From Intestinicryptomonas porci (lineage in GTDB: Bacteria > Verrucomicrobiota > Verrucomicrobiia > Opitutales > Intestinicryptomonadaceae): 64,000 nt of DNA. The notes below the pieces were generated by a model, which was given only the letters and a program-made list of their open reading frames with translations, ran no database searches and was not told the origin of the DNA. A program made the position numbers and the translations under genes. The DNA lies in the NCBI RefSeq assembly GCF_033971905.1, contig NZ_JALBUT010000001.1, forward strand, positions 248,001-312,000, written 5' to 3'. Shown here in pieces: positions 50,873-59,193 of this stretch (within the stretch, counting starts at the first letter, position 1; every line of letters starts with the position of its first letter).

Positions 50873-51747
50873 CAGGCGATTTCAAACATAATGTCGGACC
50901 ATTCACCCATTATCGCGGTATCGGACGATTTTATTTTCGCGCCGCCCATTTCCAAAAACTTGCGCTTAACCTCGTCGTTTTCAGATGCCAGTATCCCGCT
51001 TAAAACCAAAATACCGCCGCTTTTTACCGCGCCGATTAACTCTTTTGAGTATATTTGCAAGATGTCGGCTTGTATGTTTGCAAGCAGAATGTCGCAGGTT
51101 TTGCCTTTTAGCCCGTCGTCTATTCCGGCTTCCGAAAATTCAACGCCGCCGTTTGGCACATTGTTTATCTTTGCGTTTTCTTCGCTTAAGCGCACCGCTT
51201 CGGGGTCTTTGTCAAAGCCGTAAACCTTGCCGACTCCCAAGAGCTTCGCGCTAAGGGCGAGTATGCCCGAGCCGCATCCCGCGTCGATTAGAAACACACT
51301 TTCGGGGTTTTCGGTTTTTTTCAGGAAATCAAGCATTCTGATTGCGCAGAGGCGGGTTGTCGGGTGGTCTCCCGTGCCGAAAGCGAGCCCTGCGTCGAAA
51401 TAAAATGCCTTGCCGCCTTCGGGCAAAATGTATTTTTCCTTTTCCCAGACGGGCACCCAGTGGAGATTTTCATGCCGCCATGAGGTCAGATATTTTTTGT
51501 ACTCGTTTTGCCAGTCGCAGTCGAAAATTTCTTCAACATCAAAATTTTCGGGAAGGGTTTTAAACTCTTTTCTGATTTGCTTGTAGGCGGGGGCGGCTTC
51601 TTCCAAATTGTCGAAGTACCCGACGAGTTTCGGAGGGGTTGCGTCGTTTGCTTTTTCTATGGACCATGAGGAAGTTTCCAGCTCGCAGAGGAAGTCTTCG
51701 AGACGGTCGGGCATATTGTAGTCGATATTTACGGAAATTTTAACCAT
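50872..51747 (-). CDS. prmA: Ribosomal protein L11 methyltransferase
   Basis: 291 residues. The N-terminal substrate domain is followed by the SAM fold: FGTGDHPTTRL, DAGCGSGILALSAKLLG, YGFDKDPEAV and LLANIQADIL. These four blocks define PrmA, which methylates L11. It is coupled by TGATG overlap to the U32 gene. Confidence 0.93.
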   Translation of the reverse strand: MVKISVNIDYNMPDRLEDFLCELETSSWSIEKANDATPPKLVGYFDNLEEAAPAYKQIRKEFKTLPENFDVEEIFDCDWQNEYKKYLTSWRHENLHWVPVWEKEKYILPEGGKAFYFDAGLAFGTGDHPTTRLCAIRMLDFLKKTENPESVFLIDAGCGSGILALSAKLLGVGKVYGFDKDPEAVRLSEENAKINNVPNGGVEFSEAGIDDGLKGKTCDILLANIQADILQIYSKELIGAVKSGGILVLSGILASENDEVKRKFLEMGGAKIKSSDTAIMGEWSDIMFEIA

Positions 51748-51785
51748 GCTTAGATTGAAGTTTAAATTAGGATTGTCGTAAAGGG

Positions 51786-52580
51786 TTAAATGCCGAAAAA
51801 TTCGCGTGCGTTTTTAGTCGAAATTTCTGCGATTTCTTCAATCGAAATTCCGAAAAGCTCCGCGGACTTTTGGGCGATGAACGGAATGTAGCTTGGCTCG
51901 TTTGGCTTTCCGCGCATCGGAACGGGCGCAAGATACGGGCAGTCTGTTTCAAACATAATTTTTGAAAGCCCCTGCGCAAGCATTGATTCGCGCATTTGCT
52001 CCGCGTTCTTATAGGTTATTATTCCCGTGAAAGAGGCTCTGCCGCCGCGCGAATTAAGCATTTCAAGCTGGCTTGCCGTGCCACTGAAACAGTGGAAAAC
52101 AACCTTTCCCCAGTCAAATCCGCTTTCGTCTATGATTTTAATCGCCTCTTCGACCGCGCTTCTTGCGTGGACGCATACGGGAAGCCCCGCGTTTTTTGCG
52201 ATTTCAAGCTGCGCCTTAAAAAGCCTTTCCTGGCGCGACTTCATTTTTTCAAACTCTTCCCGCGAACCTTCAAACTTGTAAAAATCAAGCCCGATTTCCC
52301 CAATCGATACGGGCGGCATATCGCTTTTTAGAAAGTCTTTTGCGCTTTCCAAAAACTCTTCGTCGCCGTCTTCGATTTCCGTGGGGTGTATGCCCATCTG
52401 CCAGAAAACACAGCCCTTGTGCTCTCTTGCGATTTTTGAAAAATTCTGCCAGTCGCATTTTCTTGCCGAGCATGTTATGATGCGGGTTACGTTTGCGTCT
52501 TTTGCGCGTTTTATCGCGCTTTCCAATTCTCCTGTTGTTTGGAAGGCGTCAAGATGCGCGTGGGTGTCGATAAATTCCAT
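51786..52580 (-). CDS. tatD: TatD family metal-dependent hydrolase
   Basis: 264 residues from the ATG at 52580, chosen because the family begins with FIDTHAHLD; a longer frame would add 25 atypical residues. Metal ligands are the HxH of DTHAHLD, Glu in IGEIGLDFY, His in PVCVHAR and VVFHCFSG, and Asp in FETDCPYLAP. TatD-type enzymes are 3'-5' DNases or D-aminoacyl-tRNA hydrolases. It is transcribed divergently from trxB. Confidence 0.93.
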   Translation of the reverse strand: MEFIDTHAHLDAFQTTGELESAIKRAKDANVTRIITCSARKCDWQNFSKIAREHKGCVFWQMGIHPTEIEDGDEEFLESAKDFLKSDMPPVSIGEIGLDFYKFEGSREEFEKMKSRQERLFKAQLEIAKNAGLPVCVHARSAVEEAIKIIDESGFDWGKVVFHCFSGTASQLEMLNSRGGRASFTGIITYKNAEQMRESMLAQGLSKIMFETDCPYLAPVPMRGKPNEPSYIPFIAQKSAELFGISIEEIAEISTKNAREFFGI

Positions 52581-52703
52581 AAAATTTACTTTGTTAAAAA
52601 ATAAATATTTGCAGATTATCTTTTTGTTGCGATAAAAATTTTTAGGAACTTGCAATTTTAATTGGCAAATGGTTTTATTTTGGAAATTAAAAAAGTAATT
52701 TTT

Positions 52704-53618
52704 ATGGAAAACGTTATTATCATCGGAAGCGGCTGCGCGGGAATGAGCGCGGCAATTTACACTGCGCGCGGCGGGCTGAGCCCCCTTGTAATCGAAGGCT
52801 TGCAGCCCGGCGGGCAGATAACCACCACGAGCGAAGTGGAAAATTTCCCGGGCTTTCCCGACGGCATAGACGGCTTCGGGCTTGTTTGGAACATGCGCAC
52901 CCAGGCTGAAAAATTCGGGGCAAAGATTTTGAACGCGGTTGTTGAAAGTGTCGATTTCTCATCCGAAACAAAAAAGATTTTTTGCTCCGGAAACCAAGTC
53001 TTCGAGGCTAAAAAAGTCATAATAGCAACGGGGGCGTCCGCGCGACTTACGGGGGCGAAAAACGAAAAAGAGCTTTTCGGCGGCAAGGGCGTTTCGACTT
53101 GCGCAACTTGCGACGGCGCGTTTTACCGCGGCAAGGACGTGGTTGTTGTCGGCGGCGGAGACTCTGCATGCGAAGAGGCGGTTTTTCTGACGCGCTTTGC
53201 AAATTCCGTGAAGCTGATACACCGCAGGGGAGAGTTGAGGGCGTCCAAAATAATGGCAGACCGCCTTCTAAAAAACGAAAAAATCGCGCCTGTTTGGGAC
53301 AGCGTTGTAAAGGAAGTTTTGGTTGGCGATGACGGCAAGTGCGCGGGGATTTTGGTTGAAAACGTAAAAGATAATTCCGTTTCCAAAATAGACTGCCAAG
53401 GCGTTTTTGTCGCAATAGGGCACAAGCCGAATACGGACGTTTTCAAAGGCAAAATAGACATGGACGAGGAAGGCTATATCATTCCCGCGCAAAATTCGCT
53501 TGTCCGCACGAACGTTGAAAATGTGTTTGTCGCGGGGGATTGCTCCGACAAGCATTTCAGGCAGGCAATCACCGCTTCTGCGATGGGCGCAATGGCGGGC
53601 ATTGAAGTTTCGCGATAG
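52704..53618 (+). CDS. trxB: Thioredoxin reductase
   Basis: 304 residues from the ATG at 52704. FAD-binding GSGCAGMSAAIYTAR, the redox pair in STCATCDGAFY, NADPH-binding VVVGGGDSACEEA and the C-terminal FVAGDCSDKHFRQAITA are all canonical. It transfers electrons from NADPH to thioredoxin. A long-loop terminator follows. Confidence 0.95.
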   Translation: MENVIIIGSGCAGMSAAIYTARGGLSPLVIEGLQPGGQITTTSEVENFPGFPDGIDGFGLVWNMRTQAEKFGAKILNAVVESVDFSSETKKIFCSGNQVFEAKKVIIATGASARLTGAKNEKELFGGKGVSTCATCDGAFYRGKDVVVVGGGDSACEEAVFLTRFANSVKLIHRRGELRASKIMADRLLKNEKIAPVWDSVVKEVLVGDDGKCAGILVENVKDNSVSKIDCQGVFVAIGHKPNTDVFKGKIDMDEEGYIIPAQNSLVRTNVENVFVAGDCSDKHFRQAITASAMGAMAGIEVSR

Positions 53619-53641
53619 CGCATTTTCGTATTTTAACGCTG

Positions 53642-53697
53642 AAAAATCCGCATGCCTTGCGCGCTTTCATGGTGCGTATTTGCAGTGCGGATTTTTT
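53642..53697 (+). terminator. Terminator of trxB
   Basis: AAAAATCCGCA (53642-53652) pairs with TGCGGATTTTT (53686-53696) across a 33-nt loop, then T/A-rich sequence. The 11-bp stem lies 23 nt past the trxB stop. Confidence 0.6.
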
Positions 53698-53710
53698 ATT
53701 ATTTTTTTTG

Positions 53711-53739
53711 TTGACAAAGTTAGACGCATCTAACATTTT
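53711..53739 (+). promoter_or_regulatory. Promoter of the DtxR-type regulator
   Basis: Consensus -35 TTGACA at 53711-53716 with a weak -10 about 17 bp later (53734-53739). The operator palindrome lies between them, so binding of the regulator would block polymerase. Confidence 0.45.
53719..53738. promoter_or_regulatory. DtxR-type operator 1 (autoregulatory)
   Basis: GTTAGACGCATCTAAC (53719-53734) is a palindrome with 6-bp arms, followed by ATTT. It shares TTAGAC and CTAACATT with operator 2 and resembles the DtxR consensus (TTAGGTTAGCCTAACC). Confidence 0.7.
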
Positions 53740-53757
53740 GTTTTTCGTTTTTAATTT

Positions 53758-54165
53758 ATGAAGGTTGAAACTTGCAAATTGTCGGAGTCCAAAGAGGATT
53801 GTCTCGAAGCGGTTTTTGTTCTGTCGGAAAAAACGGGCAATGCCAGAATTTCCGACATCGCAAAAAAATTGAACATCCGCAAGGCGAGCGTTGCGCAGTC
53901 TATGAGGGTTTTGAGAAGCGAGGGCTATGTGTGTTTTGAAGACTACGCCCCGATAGCCTTGACACCCAAGGGCAGAAAGATTGCGGCGTCGGTTTTTGAA
54001 GCCCATAGAGCGATATCGAAATTTTTGTCTTTGCATCTCGGCGTGGAGCGCGAAGCCGCGGAGCTTACCGCCTGCAAAATGGAGCATGCGTTTACTCCCG
54101 ATTTGAAGCGCAGGTTTGTTGCCTACATAAATTCCCTGCCGCTTCCGGATTTGGAAAATTCTTAA
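53758..54165 (+). CDS. DtxR-family metal-dependent repressor, probably iron-responsive
   Basis: 135 residues. A winged helix (SDIAKKLNIRKASVAQSMRV) is followed by the dimerisation/metal domain. In ACKMEHAFTPDL the Cys, Glu and His align with C102, E105 and H106 of DtxR; MntR has Glu at the Cys position, so the iron type is favoured. The C-terminal SH3-like domain of DtxR is missing. Metal-loaded protein should bind operators 1 and 2 and repress itself and the feo cluster. Confidence 0.88.
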   Translation: MKVETCKLSESKEDCLEAVFVLSEKTGNARISDIAKKLNIRKASVAQSMRVLRSEGYVCFEDYAPIALTPKGRKIAASVFEAHRAISKFLSLHLGVEREAAELTACKMEHAFTPDLKRRFVAYINSLPLPDLENS

Positions 54166-54184
54166 AAATTTTTTTAGACTGAAA

Positions 54185-54204
54185 ATTAGACAAGCCTAAC
54201 ATTA
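54185..54204. promoter_or_regulatory. DtxR-type operator 2 (feo cluster)
   Basis: TTAGACAAGCCTAA at 54186-54199, continuing CATTAA, ends just before the porin ATG at 54207. AGCCTAAC matches the DtxR consensus exactly. Its place over the expected start of transcription predicts repression of the whole porin-feo operon. Confidence 0.7.
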
Positions 54205-54206
54205 AA

Positions 54207-55484
54207 ATGAAAAATAAAATGAAATACATCGCGGCGGTTTCAGCCGCATCGACCATAACTTTTTCCGCTTTCGCTGCTGATGCAAACGCGGAAAATGAAA
54301 AGCCTCAGGGCTGGTGGGAACGCGAAAGCCTGGTTTTGGAAGAAGCCACGAACAGACTTCTTCCAGATTCGGGCTTTACCCCCATTTTGAATTGGATGGG
54401 CGAAACATGGAGCAACCTTTCGGGCGGCTTAAAGCACGGCACGACTTTCGACAGCCTCATAACTTTCGGGTTTGAGCAGGACATCGAAAAGCTTTCAGGC
54501 GTTAAAAACTCGGGCAGAATAGGGCTTACCGCCTACTATTACGCGCAGTCGGGCAATTTTGAAAACTATCTTTCGGGAATGAGTGTGGCGTCAAACATCT
54601 TTTCAAGCAATATGACAAGGGTGTTTGAAGTTTATTACGCTAACGAATTTGAAACCGGTGTCGGCAATTTCGCGTTCCGCATCGGGCAGCTTGCCGCCGA
54701 CGAAGACTTTATGGGTTTGGATTATGCCGACGTATTCTTAAATTCAAGCTTCGGCGCAATTCCCGTAAACGCGGACTTGGGTTTGGCAAACGGCAGAATG
54801 GCTTTTTCGCAGTACAGCCTCGCGACTTTTGGCGCGACAGCCGAATATGCCTATGAAGACTTCTCGATAAAGCTTGGTCTTTACAACGGCGATGCGGGCG
54901 ATGATGTTGCTTCCAACCACGGGTTTGACTACAAATTGCACGATGTCGCGTTCTGGTACGCTCTCTCTTACAACTACTCGATTGCGGGTTTGGGCGGAAC
55001 GGTCGTTTTCGGCGGCAATTTGCACACGGGCGAATTTGAGGATTTGAGAAACGGCGGCACTGCCACCAATTTCTACTCTTTCTATTTGGCAATCCAGCAG
55101 GACTTGCTCTGCGACGACGAAGGCAACCCCGTTTTGGGCGCATTCTGCCGCTTGGCTTACTCTCCGTCTTCGGAAATCGCGACTTACTCGAAGTACATCG
55201 ACGCTGGATTAAACTGGTTTGCCCCGTGTAAGAGCCGTCCCGACGATATTTTGGCTCTCGGCGTATCCGCCGTAAACACAACCAAAAACGCCCGCAATTA
55301 TGCGGAAGCGGAAGGCGAACGCCTCGGCAAATACGAAACTTGTGTTGAGCTTACATACAGGTGTCAGGTCACAAAGTCTTTCTCGGTTCAGCCCGACTTG
55401 CAGATGTATTTCTATCCCGAAAGCCGCAGCGGAGACCGCCAGACATCGCTGGTATTTGGTGCGCGTGCCGAACTCAATTTTTGA
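54207..55484 (+). CDS. Outer-membrane porin, OprB-like, of the iron-uptake operon
   Basis: 425 residues. A signal peptide (MKYIAAVSAASTITFSAFAA) precedes a region opening WWERESLVLEEATNRLLPDS and a series of alternating amphipathic strands ending in an aromatic residue (ARAELNF), as in outer-membrane barrels. GRIGLTAYYYAQSGNF and FRIGQLAADEDFMGLDYADV fit the OprB carbohydrate-porin family. Its operator and position before feoA suggest it admits ferrous iron or an iron complex rather than sugar; this is inference. An intercistronic hairpin separates it from feoA. Confidence 0.75.
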   Translation: MKNKMKYIAAVSAASTITFSAFAADANAENEKPQGWWERESLVLEEATNRLLPDSGFTPILNWMGETWSNLSGGLKHGTTFDSLITFGFEQDIEKLSGVKNSGRIGLTAYYYAQSGNFENYLSGMSVASNIFSSNMTRVFEVYYANEFETGVGNFAFRIGQLAADEDFMGLDYADVFLNSSFGAIPVNADLGLANGRMAFSQYSLATFGATAEYAYEDFSIKLGLYNGDAGDDVASNHGFDYKLHDVAFWYALSYNYSIAGLGGTVVFGGNLHTGEFEDLRNGGTATNFYSFYLAIQQDLLCDDEGNPVLGAFCRLAYSPSSEIATYSKYIDAGLNWFAPCKSRPDDILALGVSAVNTTKNARNYAEAEGERLGKYETCVELTYRCQVTKSFSVQPDLQMYFYPESRSGDRQTSLVFGARAELNF

Positions 55485-55499
55485 TTAGTGTTGTTAGAA

Positions 55500-55537
55500 A
55501 GGTGTCCGCAATGGCAGACTTGGCGTTGCGGACGCCT
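55500..55537 (+). repeat. Intercistronic hairpin between porin and feoA
   Basis: AGGTGTCCGCAA (55500-55511) pairs with TTGCGGACGCCT (55526-55537) over 12 positions, one of them G-U in RNA. Only AAATTT follows, so it is a weak terminator at best. It may protect the porin mRNA or reduce feo expression. Confidence 0.65.
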
Positions 55538-55562
55538 AAATTTCTTGAAAGGATTATTATTT

Positions 55563-55775
55563 ATGCCACTTACGTTTTGCGACAGCGGAATAACCGTGGA
55601 AATTATGGCAATGAGAATGGAGGCTTCCGAAAAGCGGAGGCTTGAAAATCTCGGCTTTGTGATTGGCAGAAAGCTTACTCCCCTGATAGACAGGGGCGGC
55701 GTCATGCTTGTGGCTCTCGGTAGTTCGAGGGTTGCTTTGAACAAGTCGGTGGCTCAGAAAATTTTGGTTAAGTGA
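55563..55775 (+). CDS. feoA: FeoA-domain protein, first copy
   Basis: 70 residues from the ATG at 55563, with GAAAGGA 9 nt upstream. A small SH3-like fold: ASEKRRLENLGFVIGRKLTP, then DRGGVMLVALGSSRVALNKS, matches FeoA. FeoA is thought to bind FeoB and assist Fe(II) transport. It sits directly before a second FeoA gene. Confidence 0.85.
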   Translation: MPLTFCDSGITVEIMAMRMEASEKRRLENLGFVIGRKLTPLIDRGGVMLVALGSSRVALNKSVAQKILVK

Positions 55776-55776
55776 T

Positions 55777-56010
55777 ATGGAAAAATTATTATCTGAATTT
55801 AGCCCGAACGAATCGGGTCGGGTTGTTAAAATTTTGGGAGGAGGCCGTTTGCGCCGCAGAATTTTTGATATGGGCATAACGCCAGACACCGAAATTCTGA
55901 TGCGCAAGTCCGCTCCATTGGGCGATCCCATAGAAGTTTCGCTGCGCGGATATGAATTGTCGCTACGCAAGGCGGAAGCGTCTTTAATTAAAATGAGGGT
56001 TGAAAAATGA
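55777..56010 (+). CDS. feoA: FeoA-domain protein, second copy
   Basis: 77 residues. GRVVKILGGGRLRRRIFDMG, ITPDTEILMRKSAPLGDPIE and VSLRGYELSLRKAEA are the classic FeoA blocks. It begins 1 nt after the first copy ends and overlaps feoB by 4 nt. The two copies are clearly diverged, so they may have different roles. Confidence 0.88.
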   Translation: MEKLLSEFSPNESGRVVKILGGGRLRRRIFDMGITPDTEILMRKSAPLGDPIEVSLRGYELSLRKAEASLIKMRVEK

Positions 56011-58094
56011 AATTTGCAATCGCAGGAAATCCCAACTGTGGCAAGACCACTTTGTTTAACGCGCTGACAGGTGCATCCGCGCATGTCGGCAACTGGCCGG
56101 GCGTCACGGTGGATAAAAAGGAGGGCGTCTATAAAAAAGGCGGTTTCAGGGCGGAAATAATCGACCTTCCCGGCATTTATTCGCTTTCACCGTATTCTCC
56201 GGAAGAAGTAATCGCAAGCAATTACATCTTAAACGAAAATCCCGACCTTATCATAAATATTGTCGACGCCACGAATTTGGAGCGCAACATATATTTGACA
56301 ACGCAGCTTTTGGAAAGCGATTGCCCGATTGTAGTCGCTCTCAACATGACTGACGTTGCGCACAGGGACGGGATAAAAATAGACGTCCGCCGCCTTGAAG
56401 AGGAGCTTGGCGTAAGCGTGGTTGAAATTTGCGCACTGAAAAAGAGCGGGATTGAAAAGCTCATGGATACGGCCGCAAAAGAGGCTAAAAAGCCCCGCTT
56501 GGGGAAATCGGTTTTGGAGGAATCTGAAATTTCATGCTGTTTTGAAAAGATATGCAGCTTTGCAAAAGATGCAAGGCACGCCAAATTCAGAGCCGTCAAA
56601 GCCCTGGAAGGGGACGCCAAAAATTCGGGGCTTTCGCAGGACGCACTTTTGGGCATTGAAAAAATAAAAAATGAAATATCCCTTCCGTCCGAATTTGATT
56701 CCGATTTTGAAGCGGCTGTCGCAAATTGGAGATATTCGTATATTTCAAAAAAAATATCCCCATGCATAAAGCGCAAGTCGGCTTCGGAAGCCTTGACCAT
56801 TTCCGACAAAATAGACAGATTTTTGACGGGAAAAATATTGGGGCTTCCGATTTTCTTTGCACTGATGTTTTTTGTCTTCCACCTTACGTTTAGCGAAGAC
56901 TTGTTCTTCCTCGCGTCTTTGGGAATTTTGGAAGAGCCTTTGATGAGCCCCGGGGTTTATCTGCTTGGACTTACCGAAATCTTCACGGAATGGCTTACGG
57001 GGATTGTTTCTTCGGGGCTTGACGTTGTCAAGGCCGCCGAATGGGTAAAGGGCATGATGTGCGACGGTCTTCTTGCGGGCGTCGGAGCCGTCTTGAGTTT
57101 TATGCCGCAGATTATGATGCTTTTCATGTTCCTTTATATTTTGGAAGACACGGGCTACATGGCGAGGGCGGCTTTCTTGATGGACAGGTTCTTGCGCAGG
57201 TTCGGGCTTTCGGGCAAGGCGTTTTTGCCTCTTTTGATGTGCTTCGGCTGCCTTGTTCCCGCAATAATGGGGTCGCGCACTCTTGAAAACGACAAGGAGC
57301 GCAAACTTATGATAATGCTTGCTCCCTTCTTTTCCTGCGGGGCCAAACTGCCGATTTGGAGCATGTTTGCAATGGCGATATTCCCTTCAAATGCCGACAT
57401 TGCGATATTTTCAATATACATGATTGGCATCATTACCGCCATTATAGCCGCAATCATTCTCAAAAAGACGGTGTTTAAGGGGGACGCTTCCGTATTTATC
57501 ATGGAGCTTCCGCCGTACCACCTTCCGCTCATAAAGAACATCGCTTTGAATGTATGGGAAAAGCTGAAAATCTATATTGCGAGGGCTGCCACAATTATCG
57601 CCGCGGCGACTGTCGTGATTTGGTTTTTGTCGTCTTTCTCTTTCGGGTTTAGCATGGTCGAAACCAATTCAAACGAAAGCATATTGGGCGTTTTGGGCTC
57701 GTTTTTGCAGCCCTTGTTCATACCGCTTGGATTTGCGAGCGGAGACATAGGCTGGAAAGCGGTTGTTGCAATCCTTACGGGATTGATTGCAAAGGAAATG
57801 GTTGTTTCCACAATGGGCGTCTTGTATAACCCGAACATCGAAGGCGACGCTCTGGAAGACGACGCTGCAAGCTCCGCTCTCGCCGCGACTATTGTCGCGA
57901 CATTCTCTCCCGCCGCCGCGGTTGCGTTTATGGCGTTCAACCTTTTGAGCGTTCCGTGCATGGCGGCAGTTGCTACCGCAAACGCCGAGTTTAAAAGCGC
58001 GAAGTGGACATGGGCTACCATCGCATTTTGGATTGCGACGGCTTGGGTTGTGTCGTTTGTGATTTACCAAATTGGCTCGCTTTTGGGATATTAA
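56007..58094 (+). CDS. feoB: Ferrous iron transporter FeoB
   Basis: 695 residues. The N-terminal G domain has GNPNCGKTTLFNALTG, NWPGVTVDKKEG, DLPGIYSLSP and NMTD. The membrane part has the gate motifs FGCLVPAIMGSRTL and FFSCGAKLPIW, each with a conserved Cys or Gly pattern, and about ten helices. It imports Fe(II), typical for low-oxygen habitats. Translation is coupled to feoA by ATGA. Confidence 0.95.
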   Translation: MKFAIAGNPNCGKTTLFNALTGASAHVGNWPGVTVDKKEGVYKKGGFRAEIIDLPGIYSLSPYSPEEVIASNYILNENPDLIINIVDATNLERNIYLTTQLLESDCPIVVALNMTDVAHRDGIKIDVRRLEEELGVSVVEICALKKSGIEKLMDTAAKEAKKPRLGKSVLEESEISCCFEKICSFAKDARHAKFRAVKALEGDAKNSGLSQDALLGIEKIKNEISLPSEFDSDFEAAVANWRYSYISKKISPCIKRKSASEALTISDKIDRFLTGKILGLPIFFALMFFVFHLTFSEDLFFLASLGILEEPLMSPGVYLLGLTEIFTEWLTGIVSSGLDVVKAAEWVKGMMCDGLLAGVGAVLSFMPQIMMLFMFLYILEDTGYMARAAFLMDRFLRRFGLSGKAFLPLLMCFGCLVPAIMGSRTLENDKERKLMIMLAPFFSCGAKLPIWSMFAMAIFPSNADIAIFSIYMIGIITAIIAAIILKKTVFKGDASVFIMELPPYHLPLIKNIALNVWEKLKIYIARAATIIAAATVVIWFLSSFSFGFSMVETNSNESILGVLGSFLQPLFIPLGFASGDIGWKAVVAILTGLIAKEMVVSTMGVLYNPNIEGDALEDDAASSALAATIVATFSPAAAVAFMAFNLLSVPCMAAVATANAEFKSAKWTWATIAFWIATAWVVSFVIYQIGSLLGY

Positions 58095-58095
58095 G

Positions 58096-58254
58096 ATGGA
58101 TGCGTTCGTAAATGTGCTGGCATTTATATTTGCGGTGTCGCTGGTTGTTTTTTCGCTCTGGTTCAACATACGAAGGGTGAAAAAAAACGGCGGCTGCGGA
58201 TGTTGCACGGGCAAATGCTCATGCAAGCATGATTGCAAATGTAAACATAAATAA
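58096..58254 (+). CDS. FeoB-associated Cys-rich membrane protein
   Basis: 52 residues, starting 1 nt after the feoB stop. One membrane helix (VLAFIFAVSLVVFSLWF) is followed by a tail with seven Cys (GGCGCCTGKCSCKHDCKCKH). Small proteins of this type follow feoB in many anaerobes. It may pass or chelate iron at the inner face. Confidence 0.8.
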   Translation: MDAFVNVLAFIFAVSLVVFSLWFNIRRVKKNGGCGCCTGKCSCKHDCKCKHK

Positions 58255-58267
58255 ACAGAAATAGAGA

Positions 58268-58296
58268 GGGGGCGGATATCCGCCCCCTTTTTTTTT
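58268..58296 (+). terminator. Terminator of the feo operon
   Basis: A perfect 20-bp palindrome at 58268-58287 (GGGGGCGGAT and its complement) followed by nine T. It also lies just beyond the stop of the convergent sigma gene. Confidence 0.9.
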
Positions 58297-59023
58297 AATT
58301 CTTGAATTTTGACCGCAGGGTTTTTAACGCCTGCGCGTGTATTTGGCAAATCCGCGCCTCGCTTACGTCAAACTCTTCGGCGATGTCGGCAAGCTTCTTT
58401 TCCTTGAAATAATAGCTTTCGATTATCTTGCGCTGTTTTTCGGGAAGGTTTAAGAGCTTTTGTTTCAGCATTATCGAAAGCTCCTGCTTTTCGATTTTTT
58501 GAATGGCGGTAAGCGCGTTTTCGTCGGGGATTACGTCGCTTAAATCGCGCGCTTCGCCGTCTTTTGTAGAGTCGTCGTTAAGTGATATGAAAGAGATGTT
58601 TTGTGTGCGGCGCATTACTTTCGTGTACTGCTTGCGCGAAAGTCCCATCGCATTTCTCAGTTCGTCGTCGGTTGCGTTCCTGCCGAGCTTGTCTTCCAAG
58701 TCTTCGCGGGCGTGGCTTATTCTCTTTGCGTCCTGCCTTGCCGAGCGCGGCATGTAGTCGAGCTTGCGAAGTTCATCCATAATTGCGCCCCTTATTCTCA
58801 TCGAAGCGTACGCCACGAAGCTTTTGCTCTTTTGCGGATTAAGCTTTGTTGCCGCGTCCACAAGCCCGCTCACTCCCGCGGAGTGCAATTCGTCGATGTC
58901 GGCGTGGTTTGGCAGGCGGGTGCGGATTGAATTAAGGGCTTTGTCAACGAGAGGGTAATGTTCCGCGACAAGTTTTCTTTGCAAATTGTTTAAAGGGGCG
59001 TTTGGCTGTTTTTTTGTTTTCAT
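58295..59023 (-). CDS. Sigma-28 (WhiG/FliA) type sigma factor
   Basis: 242 residues. Region 2 (DIDELHSAGVSGLVDAATKL, then FVAYASMRIRGAIMDELRK), region 3 (RSARQDAKRISHAREDLEDK) and region 4 (EEFDVSEARICQIHAQALKT) are all present. In motile bacteria this class drives flagellar genes, but no flagellar gene lies in the window, and non-motile Verrucomicrobiota also carry it. The regulon is unknown. Confidence 0.9.
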   Translation of the reverse strand: MKTKKQPNAPLNNLQRKLVAEHYPLVDKALNSIRTRLPNHADIDELHSAGVSGLVDAATKLNPQKSKSFVAYASMRIRGAIMDELRKLDYMPRSARQDAKRISHAREDLEDKLGRNATDDELRNAMGLSRKQYTKVMRRTQNISFISLNDDSTKDGEARDLSDVIPDENALTAIQKIEKQELSIMLKQKLLNLPEKQRKIIESYYFKEKKLADIAEEFDVSEARICQIHAQALKTLRSKFKN

Positions 59024-59193
59024 GTTTTTGCGTTGGTTTGTTTTTTTATTACAGGTATGAAATATTTTTCTTTATGATGTATTAGAAAGCGTTTTTTTCA
59101 TTTTGTTCCTAAAAAACATAAATATCTTGCCTTTGGACGGAACAAACTGTTTATTTTTTCCGCATATAGCCGTATTAAACGTATGTTTTGAAA

